Shown in pieces: positions 33,001-41,479 of a DNA stretch of 49,908 nucleotides (the first letter of the stretch is position 1; each line of letters opens with the position of its first letter). The notes under the pieces were generated by a model. It did no database searches and was not told the origin of the DNA. It saw nothing but the letters and a program-made list of their open reading frames with translations. Source of the stretch: Deltaproteobacteria bacterium (GTDB lineage: Bacteria > Desulfobacterota > Binatia > UBA9968); the NCBI GenBank assembly GCA_009692615.1, contig SHYW01000029.1, positions 1 through 49,908 of the forward strand, read 5' to 3'. The translations under genes and the position numbers were made by a program.

Positions 33001-33492
33001 ATGTCACGAACGTTTAGCATCGAAGTGGCCAAGGATTATTTCAACTTCGCGTCGGCGCATTTTCTCATCTTCGCCAACGGCCAGCGCGAACCTTTGCATG
33101 GCCACAACTATCAAGTGTCGGTGAAGCTCGAAGGCGAGTTGGACCGCGCCGGCGTGGTGTTGGATTTTATCTCGTTCAAACCGATGGTGAAACGGATCTG
33201 CGATGGCCTCGATCACCGCACGCTGATTCAGCGCGACAGTCCCAACCTCAAAGTGCGCCGGCGCGCCAGCGAGATCGAAGTGCGCTATCGCCGGCAAAAG
33301 ATCATTTTGCCGAAGCAAGACGTCATTCTGCTACCGCTGGTGAACACCAGCACCGAGCTGTTGGCCGAACATGTGGCCAATCTGATCCGCCGCGGCATCA
33401 AGCAAAAATTTTCCGGTGCCAAGATCCGCTCTCTGGAAGTCGGCGTCGAAGAGGCGCGCGGCCAACGGGGCATTTACCAAGGCGAGTTTTAG
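33001..33492 (+). CDS. 6-pyruvoyl-tetrahydropterin synthase family protein, PTPS-III-like
   Basis: A 163-residue QueD/PTPS-fold protein. Zinc ligands are H20 in FASAHF, and H33 and H35 in LHGHNY. In QueD and eukaryotic PTPS a catalytic Cys precedes the HGH motif; here the equivalent segment reads GQREPLHGHNY with E30, the pattern of the PTPS-III group, which replaces dihydroneopterin aldolase (FolB) in folate synthesis. The LDHRTL motif is present. An insertion of about 25 basic residues (near 75-100) lengthens the protein. No que gene is adjacent. The ATG at 33001 is preferred over an upstream TTG. Confidence 0.78.
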   Translation: MSRTFSIEVAKDYFNFASAHFLIFANGQREPLHGHNYQVSVKLEGELDRAGVVLDFISFKPMVKRICDGLDHRTLIQRDSPNLKVRRRASEIEVRYRRQKIILPKQDVILLPLVNTSTELLAEHVANLIRRGIKQKFSGAKIRSLEVGVEEARGQRGIYQGEF

Positions 33493-33518
33493 CCGAGGAT
33501 TAGATTCACCGCGCTCGG

Positions 33519-34541
33519 CTATTTCGGCAGCAGAAAAATTTGCCGCATGTCGTCGCGCAGTTTCTGGAATTCTTCCGCGCTCGGCTCTTCCATGAAAATC
33601 GTCCGCTGCGGCACTTGATCGGCGCCGGGAAATGCCGGCGCGACTTGTGGGTAGAGCACGAATTCCCCGGTCTCGGCCATGGCTTTCTGACCTTCCAACG
33701 AGCAAATATATTCGATGTAGAGGCGGCCGGCGTTGCCATGGGGCGCTTTGCGGTTGACGCCCAAGTAATTCACGTCGGCGAGATATTTATTCAACCGGGC
33801 GAAGTCGATGGGGCCTTTGTATTGTCCGACATATTTTAAATAGGTCAAACCCAGCGCGGCTTCGCCTTTGACCACGGTGTTGACGATGGGGGCGAAGGAC
33901 TCGACCATGAACGGTTGCTGCTGGGCTAAGCTCTTGGCGAACTCGCGCCACTTGACGCCTTCGTACTTGTCCAAGTCGGCGAGAAACTGCGCCGTCGTCG
34001 TATGGCGCGCCGGATCGGGGATCGTGATCTTGCCTTTCCATTTGGCGAGCAGCAGATCTTGAATGGTTTTCGGCGCCTCGTCCTTCTTGACCAAAGTCGT
34101 GTTGTACAGAATGCTGATGGGATTGAAGCGCCACGGCGTGAGCAGCTGATCGGCTTCGAGAAACTGCTTGGGATATTTGCCCGCCGCCGGCGGTTGGTAC
34201 TTGGCAAAAATACCTTCGGCCTTGAGAATATATTGCGGCCCCTTGTTGCCCTCGATAACATCGAAGGGCGCCGTGCCGACGCGCCACTCGTTGAGCGCGC
34301 GGTCCAACACGCCGGTGGTCGAGGCACGCCAGTATTCGACCTTGATGCCGTATTTTTTTTCAAAAGGTTCATTGATGACCTTCATGGTCTGCGGCGGCAC
34401 GGCGGCGTAGACGACGACTTTGGCTTCTTTTTTTGCCGCCTCGATGTCGGCGCTTTGGGCGGTTGCCCGAGAAGCGCCGCACAGACCGGCGAGCATCAGT
34501 AAAGGGGCGAGCGCATAGTAGGTCCGGCAATATTTTTTCAT
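33519..34541 (-). CDS. ABC-type extracellular solute-binding protein (iron/Fbp-like), orphan
   Basis: A 340-residue periplasmic binding protein with a signal peptide (about 1-28, ending ATAQ). The segments AKKEAKVVVYAAVP, YGIKVEYWRASTTGVLDRALNEW and GKITIPDPARHTTTAQFLADL are shared with the binding protein at 48654-49664, so the two are paralogs. The family includes ferric-iron and small-organic binders; the ligand is unknown. Neither permease nor ATPase is adjacent. A promoter at 34574-34602 drives it, and it is divergent from the ornithine-cyclodeaminase-like gene. Confidence 0.85.
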   Translation of the reverse strand: MKKYCRTYYALAPLLMLAGLCGASRATAQSADIEAAKKEAKVVVYAAVPPQTMKVINEPFEKKYGIKVEYWRASTTGVLDRALNEWRVGTAPFDVIEGNKGPQYILKAEGIFAKYQPPAAGKYPKQFLEADQLLTPWRFNPISILYNTTLVKKDEAPKTIQDLLLAKWKGKITIPDPARHTTTAQFLADLDKYEGVKWREFAKSLAQQQPFMVESFAPIVNTVVKGEAALGLTYLKYVGQYKGPIDFARLNKYLADVNYLGVNRKAPHGNAGRLYIEYICSLEGQKAMAETGEFVLYPQVAPAFPGADQVPQRTIFMEEPSAEEFQKLRDDMRQIFLLPK

Positions 34542-34573
34542 CGTCAGCTCTCCGTGATCGTCAATCTCGGCCG

Positions 34574-34602
34574 ACGATAGGCACGGCGTCGTGGCTTGTC
34601 AA
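34574..34602 (-). promoter_or_regulatory. Sigma-70-type promoter of the orphan binding protein
   Basis: On the minus strand TTGACA (34597-34602) and TATCGT (34574-34579) are 17 bp apart, 33 bp from the start codon at 34541. Confidence 0.6.
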
Positions 34603-34658
34603 TGCAACAGTCGGTGTAGTAACTGTCTCGTTCAACCATGTTTTAAGGAGAACCTTCA

Positions 34659-35702
34659 ATGCCATTCTTAATTCGCGCCGAGGAAGTCACCGGATTGTTG
34701 ACCATGGAAGCGGCGATCGATGCGGTGGAAGCGGGCTTCCGTGAATGGGGCCGTAGCGCCGAGCTCAACGGCCCGCGCCGGCGCATCACCACTCCCGAGG
34801 GTGTGCGCGTGAGCGTTCATCCCGGCGGCGTGCCGTCGCTGGGCGGCATCGGCGTGCTCGCCCACGCCGAACATGTGGCGGTGTCGAAGGAAGTGCAGAC
34901 CTACCACAACATGGGCGGTCCGGTGACGGTTCTGTTCGACACCAAAGACGCGTCGCTCCAAGGGATGATCGTCGGTCGAATTGGGTTGCGCGAAATCGAA
35001 GCGGAGCGGCCGACGCCGATGCGCACGGCGGCGACCAGCGCGGTCGGAACCCGCTGTCTGGCCCGCAAGGACGCCACGAGGCTCGGTATCCTCGGCGCTG
35101 GCGGCGAAGCCAAGTATCATTTGTTGGCGCTATCAAAAATTAGCAACTTTCAAAGCGCTAAAGTTTTCTGCCGCACGGAGAAAACCCGCAATGAATTTTG
35201 CCGCATGATGGAAAAAATCGTTCCCTGCGATTTGCAACCGGTGGCGAGCGCGCAACAAGCGCTGCAAGGCGCCGACGTGGTTTTGACCGCGACCAATTCC
35301 AATGTCGCGGTGTTCGACGGCGACTGGTTGGAGCCCGGCACCCATGTGACGTCGATCATGGGCGGCAACGTCGGTTTGGTCAACGCCGGCATCGCCGCCA
35401 CCAAACGGCGTGAACTCGACGACACGACGATCCGGCGCAGCGACGTGATCGTGGTCAATTCCCGCGAACAGGCGATTCAAGACGAGCAGGGCGATCTTTA
35501 CGATCCGGTTCAGGCAGGCTTTTTAACCTGGCAAAGAGTTGGCGAACTTGGCGCGTTGCTCAATGGCATGATTCCGGGACGTGTCGATGAAAAGCAGATT
35601 ACGCTATTCAAGAACAATGCCGGGCAAGGCATCGCGGACGTGGCGATTGCTAGCAAAGTTTTTTCATTGGCGCGCGCGCAGGGCATGGGCATTGAATTCT
35701 GA
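34659..35702 (+). CDS. Ornithine cyclodeaminase / mu-crystallin family protein
   Basis: A 347-residue protein of the OCD/mu-crystallin family, which binds NAD(P) and acts on amino or imino acids. A typical N-terminal substrate-binding half contains GGIGVLAHAEHV and the PMRTAATSAVGTRCLAR segment; the dinucleotide-binding fold starts LGILGAGGEAKYHLLAL near residues 146-162. Members include ornithine cyclodeaminase, alanine dehydrogenase and ketimine reductases; the substrate cannot be set here. A clear AAGGAG precedes the ATG. It is divergent from the binding protein, possibly a transport-catabolism pair. Confidence 0.85.
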   Translation: MPFLIRAEEVTGLLTMEAAIDAVEAGFREWGRSAELNGPRRRITTPEGVRVSVHPGGVPSLGGIGVLAHAEHVAVSKEVQTYHNMGGPVTVLFDTKDASLQGMIVGRIGLREIEAERPTPMRTAATSAVGTRCLARKDATRLGILGAGGEAKYHLLALSKISNFQSAKVFCRTEKTRNEFCRMMEKIVPCDLQPVASAQQALQGADVVLTATNSNVAVFDGDWLEPGTHVTSIMGGNVGLVNAGIAATKRRELDDTTIRRSDVIVVNSREQAIQDEQGDLYDPVQAGFLTWQRVGELGALLNGMIPGRVDEKQITLFKNNAGQGIADVAIASKVFSLARAQGMGIEF

Positions 35703-35771
35703 CATTGCGCAACGACTGGTTAATGGAATGATCGACACGATTGACGGGAGACAGCCATCTGCTCGTCAACG

Positions 35772-36587
35772 TCACTGCGCCAGCACCCAGCGCGCGACTT
35801 GGTCGTGGCGCGCGAACCAGACATCGGGGAAACCTTTCATGTAGCGGAGCAGTTCGTGCAACATCGCCGACATCAGCGGCCGGCCGCCGAAGTGGCAATG
35901 GACGGTGAGATTGAGCAGCGACGGCGCTTCGTGTTTATGCAGGTAGTCGAAGGTATCTTTATGCACGTTGTAAAAATCCCGCGGGCTCGAGCGCAGCGTG
36001 CGGTTGTCGGTGAAGTCGCTGTGGGCGATGGCGACCAGTTGGCCTTTTGGAGTTTCGACTAAGTAGGGCAGGTCGGTGTCGTTGTAGTCGCCGTGCCAAA
36101 TAAAATTTTCTTCCGCTAAGAATTCCGCGGTGTGCACCGTGGGTGCCGCCACCGGGCTGAACCAACCGACCGGCGCTGTGCCGACCGCTTCGGTGATGAT
36201 CCGCTTACAGCGTTGAATCACTGCCTTTTCTTCTTCCGGTTCGAGATAGGGCAATACTAAATCTTGAGTGTAAGAATGGCCGGCGATCTCATGGCCGCTG
36301 GCGTGTAATTTTTTTACCGCTTCGGGAAACAGCTCCGCTGCTTTGGCGTTCAAACAGACGGTCGCTTTGACATCGGTGTCGTCGAGGATGCGCATGAAGC
36401 GCCAGATGCCAGTCTTGCCACCATACTGCGACCAAGAGATGCCCAACAAATCCGGCGTGCCCGGCTTGAGCGAAGTGGTCATCGGCGAATAGGGCGGCGC
36501 TTTGCCGTCCGACCAGACTTCGAACATGATCGTCACCATGACGGTGAGTTTTTTTTCGGCGGGCCAGTTGGTGATTGTTTGCGCCAT
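35772..36587 (-). CDS. Polysaccharide-deacetylase-family protein (PuuE-like)
   Basis: A 271-residue NodB-homology protein. The metal-binding His pattern is seen in ASGHEIAGHSYTQD; PVGWFSPVAAPT and FIWHGDYNDTDLPY follow the form of the allantoinase PuuE and related cytoplasmic amidohydrolases rather than chitin or peptidoglycan deacetylases, and no signal peptide is present. The early MFEVWSDG segment stands where DxD motifs often occur. The ATG at 36587 is chosen because GGAG lies just upstream; a longer frame would run into the next gene. It follows an aldo/keto reductase gene by 44 bp on the same strand. Confidence 0.78.
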   Translation of the reverse strand: MAQTITNWPAEKKLTVMVTIMFEVWSDGKAPPYSPMTTSLKPGTPDLLGISWSQYGGKTGIWRFMRILDDTDVKATVCLNAKAAELFPEAVKKLHASGHEIAGHSYTQDLVLPYLEPEEEKAVIQRCKRIITEAVGTAPVGWFSPVAAPTVHTAEFLAEENFIWHGDYNDTDLPYLVETPKGQLVAIAHSDFTDNRTLRSSPRDFYNVHKDTFDYLHKHEAPSLLNLTVHCHFGGRPLMSAMLHELLRYMKGFPDVWFARHDQVARWVLAQ

Positions 36588-36631
36588 GATTGCTCCGTGT
36601 GATGGTCGTGTTCGTGTTCGTGGGCAATTCG

Positions 36632-37576
36632 CTAAATTCTGAAACCGTTTTGCCACAGGGTGGCGACTTGGTTGAGATCGCTCTGGGGAATTTCCACTTC
36701 CGCTGCGGCGGCGTTGTCGCGCATTTGCGCTTGGTTGCGCGCGCCGGGGATGGTGATGCTTACCGCCGGATGGGCGACGCAGAACGCCAGCGCCGCTTGC
36801 GCCATGGTTTGAACCCCGCCGTGAACTAAAAGGCGCAGCTGCTCGACTTTGGCCAACTCCTGTTTAAACGGCTCGCCTTTGAAACTGCGGGCGCGGACAT
36901 CTTCGCCTTGAAAGCGTTGTTCGTCGGCGACGGTCATCTTGCCGCTGAGAATTCCTCGGCGCAGCGGCACGCGGGCGATGATGCCGACATTGGCTTGCCC
37001 GGCCAAGGGAAAAATTTTCTCGGCCGGTTCCTGGGCCAGCAAGTTATATTCGACTTGAATGGTTTCGGCGCGCCCGTCTTTGACCGCGGCGACGCCTTCC
37101 TCCATGGAATTGATCGACACGCCGTAGTGGCGGATTTTGCCCGCTTGTTTGGCGCGCGCCAACACCTCCCACACTTCGCCTCGTTCGATGACGTCGACAG
37201 TGGGATTGTGCAGTTGATAGAGATCGATATAGTCGGTTTGCAGCCGCTGCAAACTTTCGTCCATCACCCGGCTGATGTAATCCGCGGCGAAGATGCGCTT
37301 GCCGCGGTTCGGCCCGGTCATGACGTTGCCGCCCTTGGTGGCGAGTATGACTTTGTCGCGCTTGCCTTTGAGCGCGCTGCCGAGCAAGGTTTCCGAGTAG
37401 CCGGCGCCGTAGGCGTCCGAGGTGTCGATGAAGTTGACGCCCAAATCGAGGGCGGTATCGATGGCGCCGAGGGATTCGTCATCTTTCATCGGCCCGAAAT
37501 GGCCGGCGTGCACCATGGTGCCGAGGCCGATGACGCTGACGCGGAGGCCGGTTTTGCCGAGCAGGCGGTATTTCAT
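36632..37576 (-). CDS. Aldo/keto reductase
   Basis: A 314-residue NADPH-dependent oxidoreductase with a TIM-barrel fold. The catalytic tetrad is D51 (in FIDTSDAYG), Y56, K81 (VILATKGG) and H123 (DLYQLHNP). The N-terminal MKYRLLGKTGLRVSVIGLGT is canonical, so I use the ATG at 37576; an in-frame ATG four codons upstream is also possible. The substrate is unknown; carbonyl or sugar reduction is usual. It likely shares a transcript with the deacetylase-like gene downstream and is divergent from the ECF sigma gene. Confidence 0.88.
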   Translation of the reverse strand: MKYRLLGKTGLRVSVIGLGTMVHAGHFGPMKDDESLGAIDTALDLGVNFIDTSDAYGAGYSETLLGSALKGKRDKVILATKGGNVMTGPNRGKRIFAADYISRVMDESLQRLQTDYIDLYQLHNPTVDVIERGEVWEVLARAKQAGKIRHYGVSINSMEEGVAAVKDGRAETIQVEYNLLAQEPAEKIFPLAGQANVGIIARVPLRRGILSGKMTVADEQRFQGEDVRARSFKGEPFKQELAKVEQLRLLVHGGVQTMAQAALAFCVAHPAVSITIPGARNQAQMRDNAAAAEVEIPQSDLNQVATLWQNGFRI

Positions 37577-37693
37577 GACACTCAACATAAAACAGCGACG
37601 CGGTTTACTGCAAGTGTCTGGTGCACAACGGCTGCAAGCGGTCTGGGAACTTTTTCGCCGAGCGGTTCGTTATGGCCGTGGAGAACCACGCGA

Positions 37694-37723
37694 TTGGACA
37701 CGACCTACACGCTCTATTACAAT
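37694..37723 (+). promoter_or_regulatory. Promoter candidate for the ECF sigma operon
   Basis: TTGGAC (-35) and TACAAT (-10) are 18 bp apart. The predicted start, near 37730, falls within a few bases of the in-frame GTG codons at 37733 and 37748, so the transcript could be leaderless or have a very short leader. Confidence 0.45.
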
Positions 37724-37732
37724 GGCCCGGCC

Positions 37733-38308
37733 GTGACTCGAAGCGATGTGCGCCAGCAAGTAGCAGGGCGGGAGAGATTTTCTTCGGAGATCCTCGGCTA
37801 TCTCGATCATCTCTACCGGGTGGCGTTTCATCTGGTGCGCAACGATGACGAAGCGCGGGACTGCGTGCAGGAGACCTGCGCCCGGGCGTTCAGCGCCTAC
37901 AGCCAATTCACTCCCGGCAGCAATCTGAAGGCCTGGCTGACGCGAATACTCTATAATTTCTTTTTCGATTCTTATGCGCGTAACAAACGGATGGTCGCCA
38001 TCGACGATTTATCCGACGCCGACCAGGGTAAGGATTCTTGGCAAACTGTGCGCACCGATCAAGCGGCACCGGATCAACAATTCTTGCAAAAGGATCTCGG
38101 CGTCAAGGTTGGCGCGGCATTGAAAAAAATCCCCGAAGAATTCCGCGCGCCGATCGTCTTGGTTGACATGGGCGACTTTTCTTACGCCGAGGCGGCGGAA
38201 ATTCTCTCTTGCCCCATCGGCACGGTGCGTTCGCGTCTGTCGCGCGGTCGCAAACTGATGCACAAACAATTGAGCGGATACCTGGGCAAAAGCGGGGCGG
38301 ATCGATAA
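37733..38308 (+). CDS. ECF-type RNA polymerase sigma factor
   Basis: A 191-residue sigma-70 family factor. Region 2 spans about residues 15-85 (YRVAFHLVRNDDEARDCVQETCARAF; LKAWLTRILYNFFFDSYARNKR) and region 4 about 120-180 (IPEEFRAPIVLVDMGDFSYAEAAEILSCPIGTVRSRLSRGRKLMHK). The frame is open far upstream over the divergent aldo/keto reductase, but that part is antisense shadow. No ATG start exists near region 2; GTG 37733 fits the promoter best, with GTG 37748 as the alternative. The anti-sigma gene starts 3 bp after the stop. This is an SigE/RpoE-like stress-type pair. Confidence 0.85.
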   Translation: MTRSDVRQQVAGRERFSSEILGYLDHLYRVAFHLVRNDDEARDCVQETCARAFSAYSQFTPGSNLKAWLTRILYNFFFDSYARNKRMVAIDDLSDADQGKDSWQTVRTDQAAPDQQFLQKDLGVKVGAALKKIPEEFRAPIVLVDMGDFSYAEAAEILSCPIGTVRSRLSRGRKLMHKQLSGYLGKSGADR

Positions 38309-38311
38309 GCC

Positions 38312-39109
38312 ATGCGTTGCGAGGAAGCCCAAGAACTGATCACGGCGCGAGTCGACAACGAGCTGCGCGCTGACGAACGAGTCGCTATCGACGCGCATTT
38401 AAAAATTTGCGCCGATTGCGCGCTGACGTTCGAGCAGGAAAGTCTCTTGAAGCGGCAGATCCAAGCCAGCAGCCAGGAGGTTACGGCGCCGCTGGCGCTG
38501 CGTCGCGAGATCGAAGGCAAGCTCGCCGGCCGTGAATCCAGACAGGCGGCGCGATTCGGCGCGTGGTTCGAAGCTTTCACCTGGCGGCCGACCATTGCGT
38601 TGGCGGCTGTGCTGATTGCGGCAGCGACGCTGCTTTACGTGAAATGGCCAGCGCCGAACGTCGGCATGGCGGCATTGGCGACGCATCAAAAGATTCTCAG
38701 CGGCAAAACTACTTTGGTTCGTTCCAACGATCCGGTTGAAGTACGGCGTAAATTGGCGCGCGCGGTGGGCGAGCGCTTTCAGCCGGTGGTGTTGGATTTC
38801 TCGATGATGAAGCTCTACCCGGTCGCGGGCTTCGTCGAGCGCATCGGCGGCCGCGAAGTGTTAGTGACGGTTTACCAAGGTGAAGGTCCGGCGGTCACCT
38901 GCTTTACCTTTCTCGGCGGCGAAACCGACGCGCCCGGCGAAGCGGAAAAGTTCTACGACTCCGACATGCGGCTTAACTTCTACTCGTTTTCGCGCGATGG
39001 CCTGAACGGCGTGCTGCATCGCGAAGGCGGCGTGATCTGTTTGCTAGTTTCAAAAATGGCGCCGGCGGATTTGCTGGCCTTGCTGCGCGGCAAATCGGCG
39101 CACGCGTGA
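38312..39109 (+). CDS. Anti-sigma factor with zf-HC2 domain
   Basis: A 265-residue membrane-bound anti-sigma factor. The N-terminal zinc finger has C3, H29, C33 and C36 (CEEAQ and HLKICADC), the form that binds and inhibits ECF sigma factors. One membrane segment lies at about 92-110. The C-terminal domain of about 150 residues, outside the cytoplasm, looks sensor-like; its VDF/YPVAGFVERIGGREVLVTVYQG segment recalls DUF-type anti-sigma tails, and I know no ligand. It is directly downstream of the sigma gene. A word-repeat hairpin begins 2 bp after its stop. Confidence 0.85.
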   Translation: MRCEEAQELITARVDNELRADERVAIDAHLKICADCALTFEQESLLKRQIQASSQEVTAPLALRREIEGKLAGRESRQAARFGAWFEAFTWRPTIALAAVLIAAATLLYVKWPAPNVGMAALATHQKILSGKTTLVRSNDPVEVRRKLARAVGERFQPVVLDFSMMKLYPVAGFVERIGGREVLVTVYQGEGPAVTCFTFLGGETDAPGEAEKFYDSDMRLNFYSFSRDGLNGVLHREGGVICLLVSKMAPADLLALLRGKSAHA

Positions 39110-39111
39110 TC

Positions 39112-39205
39112 GGGTGGGATTGGAGTGTTGGAGTATTGGAATGATGGAGTGATGGTTCGGTCCGGATCGCCCAACACTCCAGCACTCCACACTCCAATCT
39201 CCCAG
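39112..39205. repeat. TGGAGT-word inverted repeat after the anti-sigma gene
   Basis: TGGAGTGTTGG (39121-39131) is fully complementary to CCAACACTCCA (39171-39181), and ATTGGAGTGT (39119-39128) to ACACTCCAAT (39189-39198). Both arms are built from variants of the word TGGAGT[G/A]TT. It starts 2 bp after the anti-sigma stop and ends just before the tRNA promoter. No T-tract follows. Confidence 0.75.
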
Positions 39206-39211
39206 CTCTGA

Positions 39212-39240
39212 TTGACAACCTGGCGCCAATTCCTTACTCT
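39212..39240 (+). promoter_or_regulatory. Promoter of tRNA-Gly
   Basis: TTGACA (39212-39217) and TACTCT (39235-39240) are 17 bp apart, 27 bp before the mature tRNA 5' end. Confidence 0.6.
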
Positions 39241-39267
39241 TCACTTGCCCATCTACCCTGGCGCTGA

Positions 39268-39342
<75 letters not shown>

Positions 39343-39503
39343 TTAATCTTTCATCGCTTTATCGACCAAAGATCTGAAGAATCTACAAGTCATTTCAACA
39401 TTATCGTTGCATCCGCGCACTCGCGGGCTCCTCGTTGCCGTTTCGGGTGGACAATCAGCGGGAAAATGAGTAAGCAGAAACGAGACGTTGGTTGGGAGAG
39501 ATT

Positions 39504-40475
39504 ATGGCGCAACTGAAACTTACTTTGGCTTTATCGCATTATGATCGGCATCTGCCGTTGTTCGACGGTTCGGTGACGGCGAATGGCGTTGACTTGCAGG
39601 TCTTGGAAGTCGGCCAGTCGAGTCCGCTCAAGCATGGCCAGGATCGTCACGAGCGCATGCTGCAAAAGAGCGAGTTCGATATTTGCGAGCTGTCGCTATC
39701 ATCGTATCTGATCGCCAAGAGTCGCGGCATGCCGTTTACGGCGATCCCGGTGTTTCCCCGCCGGCTGTTTAGCTTGTCGCAGATGTGGGTGAACAAGAAC
39801 GCGGGAATCAACTCGCCGAAGGATTTGCTCGGCAAGAAAGTCGGCCTGAGCACGTTTCAGACTACTCTTTCGGTGCTGGCCAAGGGCGATTTGCAATCCG
39901 AATATAGTGTCCCATGGCGCGACATCGACTGGTATATTTCCAAAGACGAAGCGGTGCCGCTGAAGCCTATGGACGGCGTGCGTATGCAGCTTGTCAAGCC
40001 GGGACAAAAAATCGGCGCGATGTTGGAGCAAGGCGAGATTGCCGCGCTGATGGTGCCTCATCCACCCAAGGAAGCGCTACGTGGTGGCGGTAATATTCGC
40101 CGGTTGTTCGCCGATCCTAAGACGGAAGAGGCGAAGTACTTTAAAAAAAATGGTTACTATCCGATCATGCATGTGGTGGCGTTCAAAGATTCCGTCCTAA
40201 ATAAAGATCCTTGGCTGGCGAAAAGCGTCGCTGGTGCCTTCGACAAGGCGAAAAAGGCTTGCCTCGAATACTATGACGATCCCAACTGGTCACGCTTCGT
40301 TTGGGGGCGCCATTTATTCGAAGAAGAGCGCGCCGCTTTCGGCGACGATCCGTGGCCCCACGGTCTGAAAATGAATCGCGCCAATCTTGAACGCTTTGTC
40401 GGCTATTCGCTCGATCAGGGGCTGATGGAGAAAAAGCTCGCGGTCGAAGAAATGTTTGTCGACACGGATGATTGA
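39504..40475 (+). CDS. 4,5-dihydroxyphthalate-decarboxylase-like / binding-protein-fold protein
   Basis: A 323-residue protein with the fold of periplasmic binding proteins but no signal peptide. [37 protein letters not shown] and [13 protein letters not shown] are the marks of a family that includes 4,5-dihydroxyphthalate decarboxylase (Pht5) and many proteins annotated as ABC or NMT1-like. It shares the same blocks with the protein at 45659-46651, a paralog. Whether it is an enzyme, or a cytoplasmic or exported binder, is open. The ATG at 39504 is preferred because GGGAGAG lies just before it; a TTG four codons earlier is in the same region. yacG follows after 14 bp. Confidence 0.7.
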   Translation: MAQLKLTLALSHYDRHLPLFDGSVTANGVDLQVLEVGQSSPLKHGQDRHERMLQKSEFDICELSLSSYLIAKSRGMPFTAIPVFPRRLFSLSQMWVNKNAGINSPKDLLGKKVGLSTFQTTLSVLAKGDLQSEYSVPWRDIDWYISKDEAVPLKPMDGVRMQLVKPGQKIGAMLEQGEIAALMVPHPPKEALRGGGNIRRLFADPKTEEAKYFKKNGYYPIMHVVAFKDSVLNKDPWLAKSVAGAFDKAKKACLEYYDDPNWSRFVWGRHLFEEERAAFGDDPWPHGLKMNRANLERFVGYSLDQGLMEKKLAVEEMFVDTDD

Positions 40476-40489
40476 CCGCGGAGACGTTT

Positions 40490-40690
40490 ATGGCGCTCGT
40501 GGTGAAATGTCCAACTTGCCGTAAAGAAGTTTCCTGGGAAGGAAATCCCTGCCGGCCGTTTTGCAGCGAGCGTTGCCGGACCATCGATCTCGGTGCCTGG
40601 ACCGAAGAGCGTTTTAAGATTCCTGGCGATGATGACGATTTGGACGCGCTGCTGAGCGAATTAGATGACGACGACGATGAAGCTCGTTAG
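40490..40690 (+). CDS. yacG: DNA gyrase inhibitor YacG
   Basis: A 66-residue zinc protein with C7, C10, C25 and C29 (CPTC and CSERC), followed by the [17 protein letters not shown] segment typical of YacG, which binds GyrB and restrains DNA gyrase. The C-terminus is strongly acidic ([18 protein letters not shown]). The ATG has GGAG 7 bases upstream. It lies between a binding-protein-fold gene and lpxA on the same strand. Confidence 0.9.
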   Translation: MALVVKCPTCRKEVSWEGNPCRPFCSERCRTIDLGAWTEERFKIPGDDDDLDALLSELDDDDDEAR

Positions 40691-40702
40691 CTGGTTTTTC
40701 CC

Positions 40703-41479
40703 ATGACCATTCATCCCAGCGCTATTATCGATCCCAAAGCTGAGATTGACTCGGAAGTTGAGATCGGTCCTTACGTGGTCATCGAAGGGGCGGTCAAGAT
40801 CAAGCGCGGCACCCGGGTGATGGCCCATGCTTATCTCACCGGTTGGACCGAGATCGGCGCGGACAACGAGATTCATCCCGGCGCGGTGCTTGGCGACGCG
40901 CCTCAGGACAAAGCTTACAAGGGGCAGGAAAGCTATTTAAAGATTGGCGACGGCAACATCTTTCGCGAATATGTTCAGGTGCATCGCGGCACGGCGGCAG
41001 GCTCGGCGACGGTGATTGGCAATGATAATTTTCTCATGGCGACTTCCCACGTCGGCCATAACTGCAAGCTCGGCGATAACGTTATCCTCGCTAACGGCGC
41101 TTTACTCGGCGGCCATGTTGAGGTTGGCGATAATGTGTTTATTTCCGGCAACTGCGTGGTGCATCAGTTCGTGCGCGTCGGTGATTTTGCGCTGATGCGC
41201 GGCCTCAGCGGCACCAGCCGCGACGTGCCGCCCTACGCGATCATGGATTGGCAACACACCGTGCGCGGCGTCAACGTGGTGGGTTTGAAACGCGCGGGAT
41301 TCGACGACAAACGGATACGCGCGATCCGGGCGGCGTTTCGCATCTTGTTCCGCAAGGGGCGGAATTTGGCATTGGCGGTCAAAGAAGTAGAGGAAGTCGG
41401 GACGGCCAACAGCGATGTGTTGGCCGTCTTGAATTTCATCAAAAGTTCGAAGCGCGGAGTCTGCTTCGGCGCCGATTAG
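40703..41479 (+). CDS. lpxA: UDP-GlcNAc acyltransferase LpxA
   Basis: A 258-residue left-handed beta-helix acyltransferase that starts lipid A synthesis by O-acylating UDP-GlcNAc. IHPSAIIDPKAEI begins the hexapeptide repeats; the catalytic histidine is H119 in SHVGHNC. GDAPQDKAYKGQESYLKIG and HQFVRVGDFALMRGLSG are LpxA-specific. It proves an outer membrane with LPS capacity. It stands alone, without lpxD, fabZ or lpxB. Its stop overlaps by 4 bp the stop of the small gene on the opposite strand. Confidence 0.94.
   Translation: MTIHPSAIIDPKAEIDSEVEIGPYVVIEGAVKIKRGTRVMAHAYLTGWTEIGADNEIHPGAVLGDAPQDKAYKGQESYLKIGDGNIFREYVQVHRGTAAGSATVIGNDNFLMATSHVGHNCKLGDNVILANGALLGGHVEVGDNVFISGNCVVHQFVRVGDFALMRGLSGTSRDVPPYAIMDWQHTVRGVNVVGLKRAGFDDKRIRAIRAAFRILFRKGRNLALAVKEVEEVGTANSDVLAVLNFIKSSKRGVCFGAD

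Noticed and set aside
36908-38308. A 466-residue fusion of an unknown domain to the ECF sigma factor
   Set aside because: The upstream half is antisense to the well-supported aldo/keto reductase gene and has no recognisable protein character.
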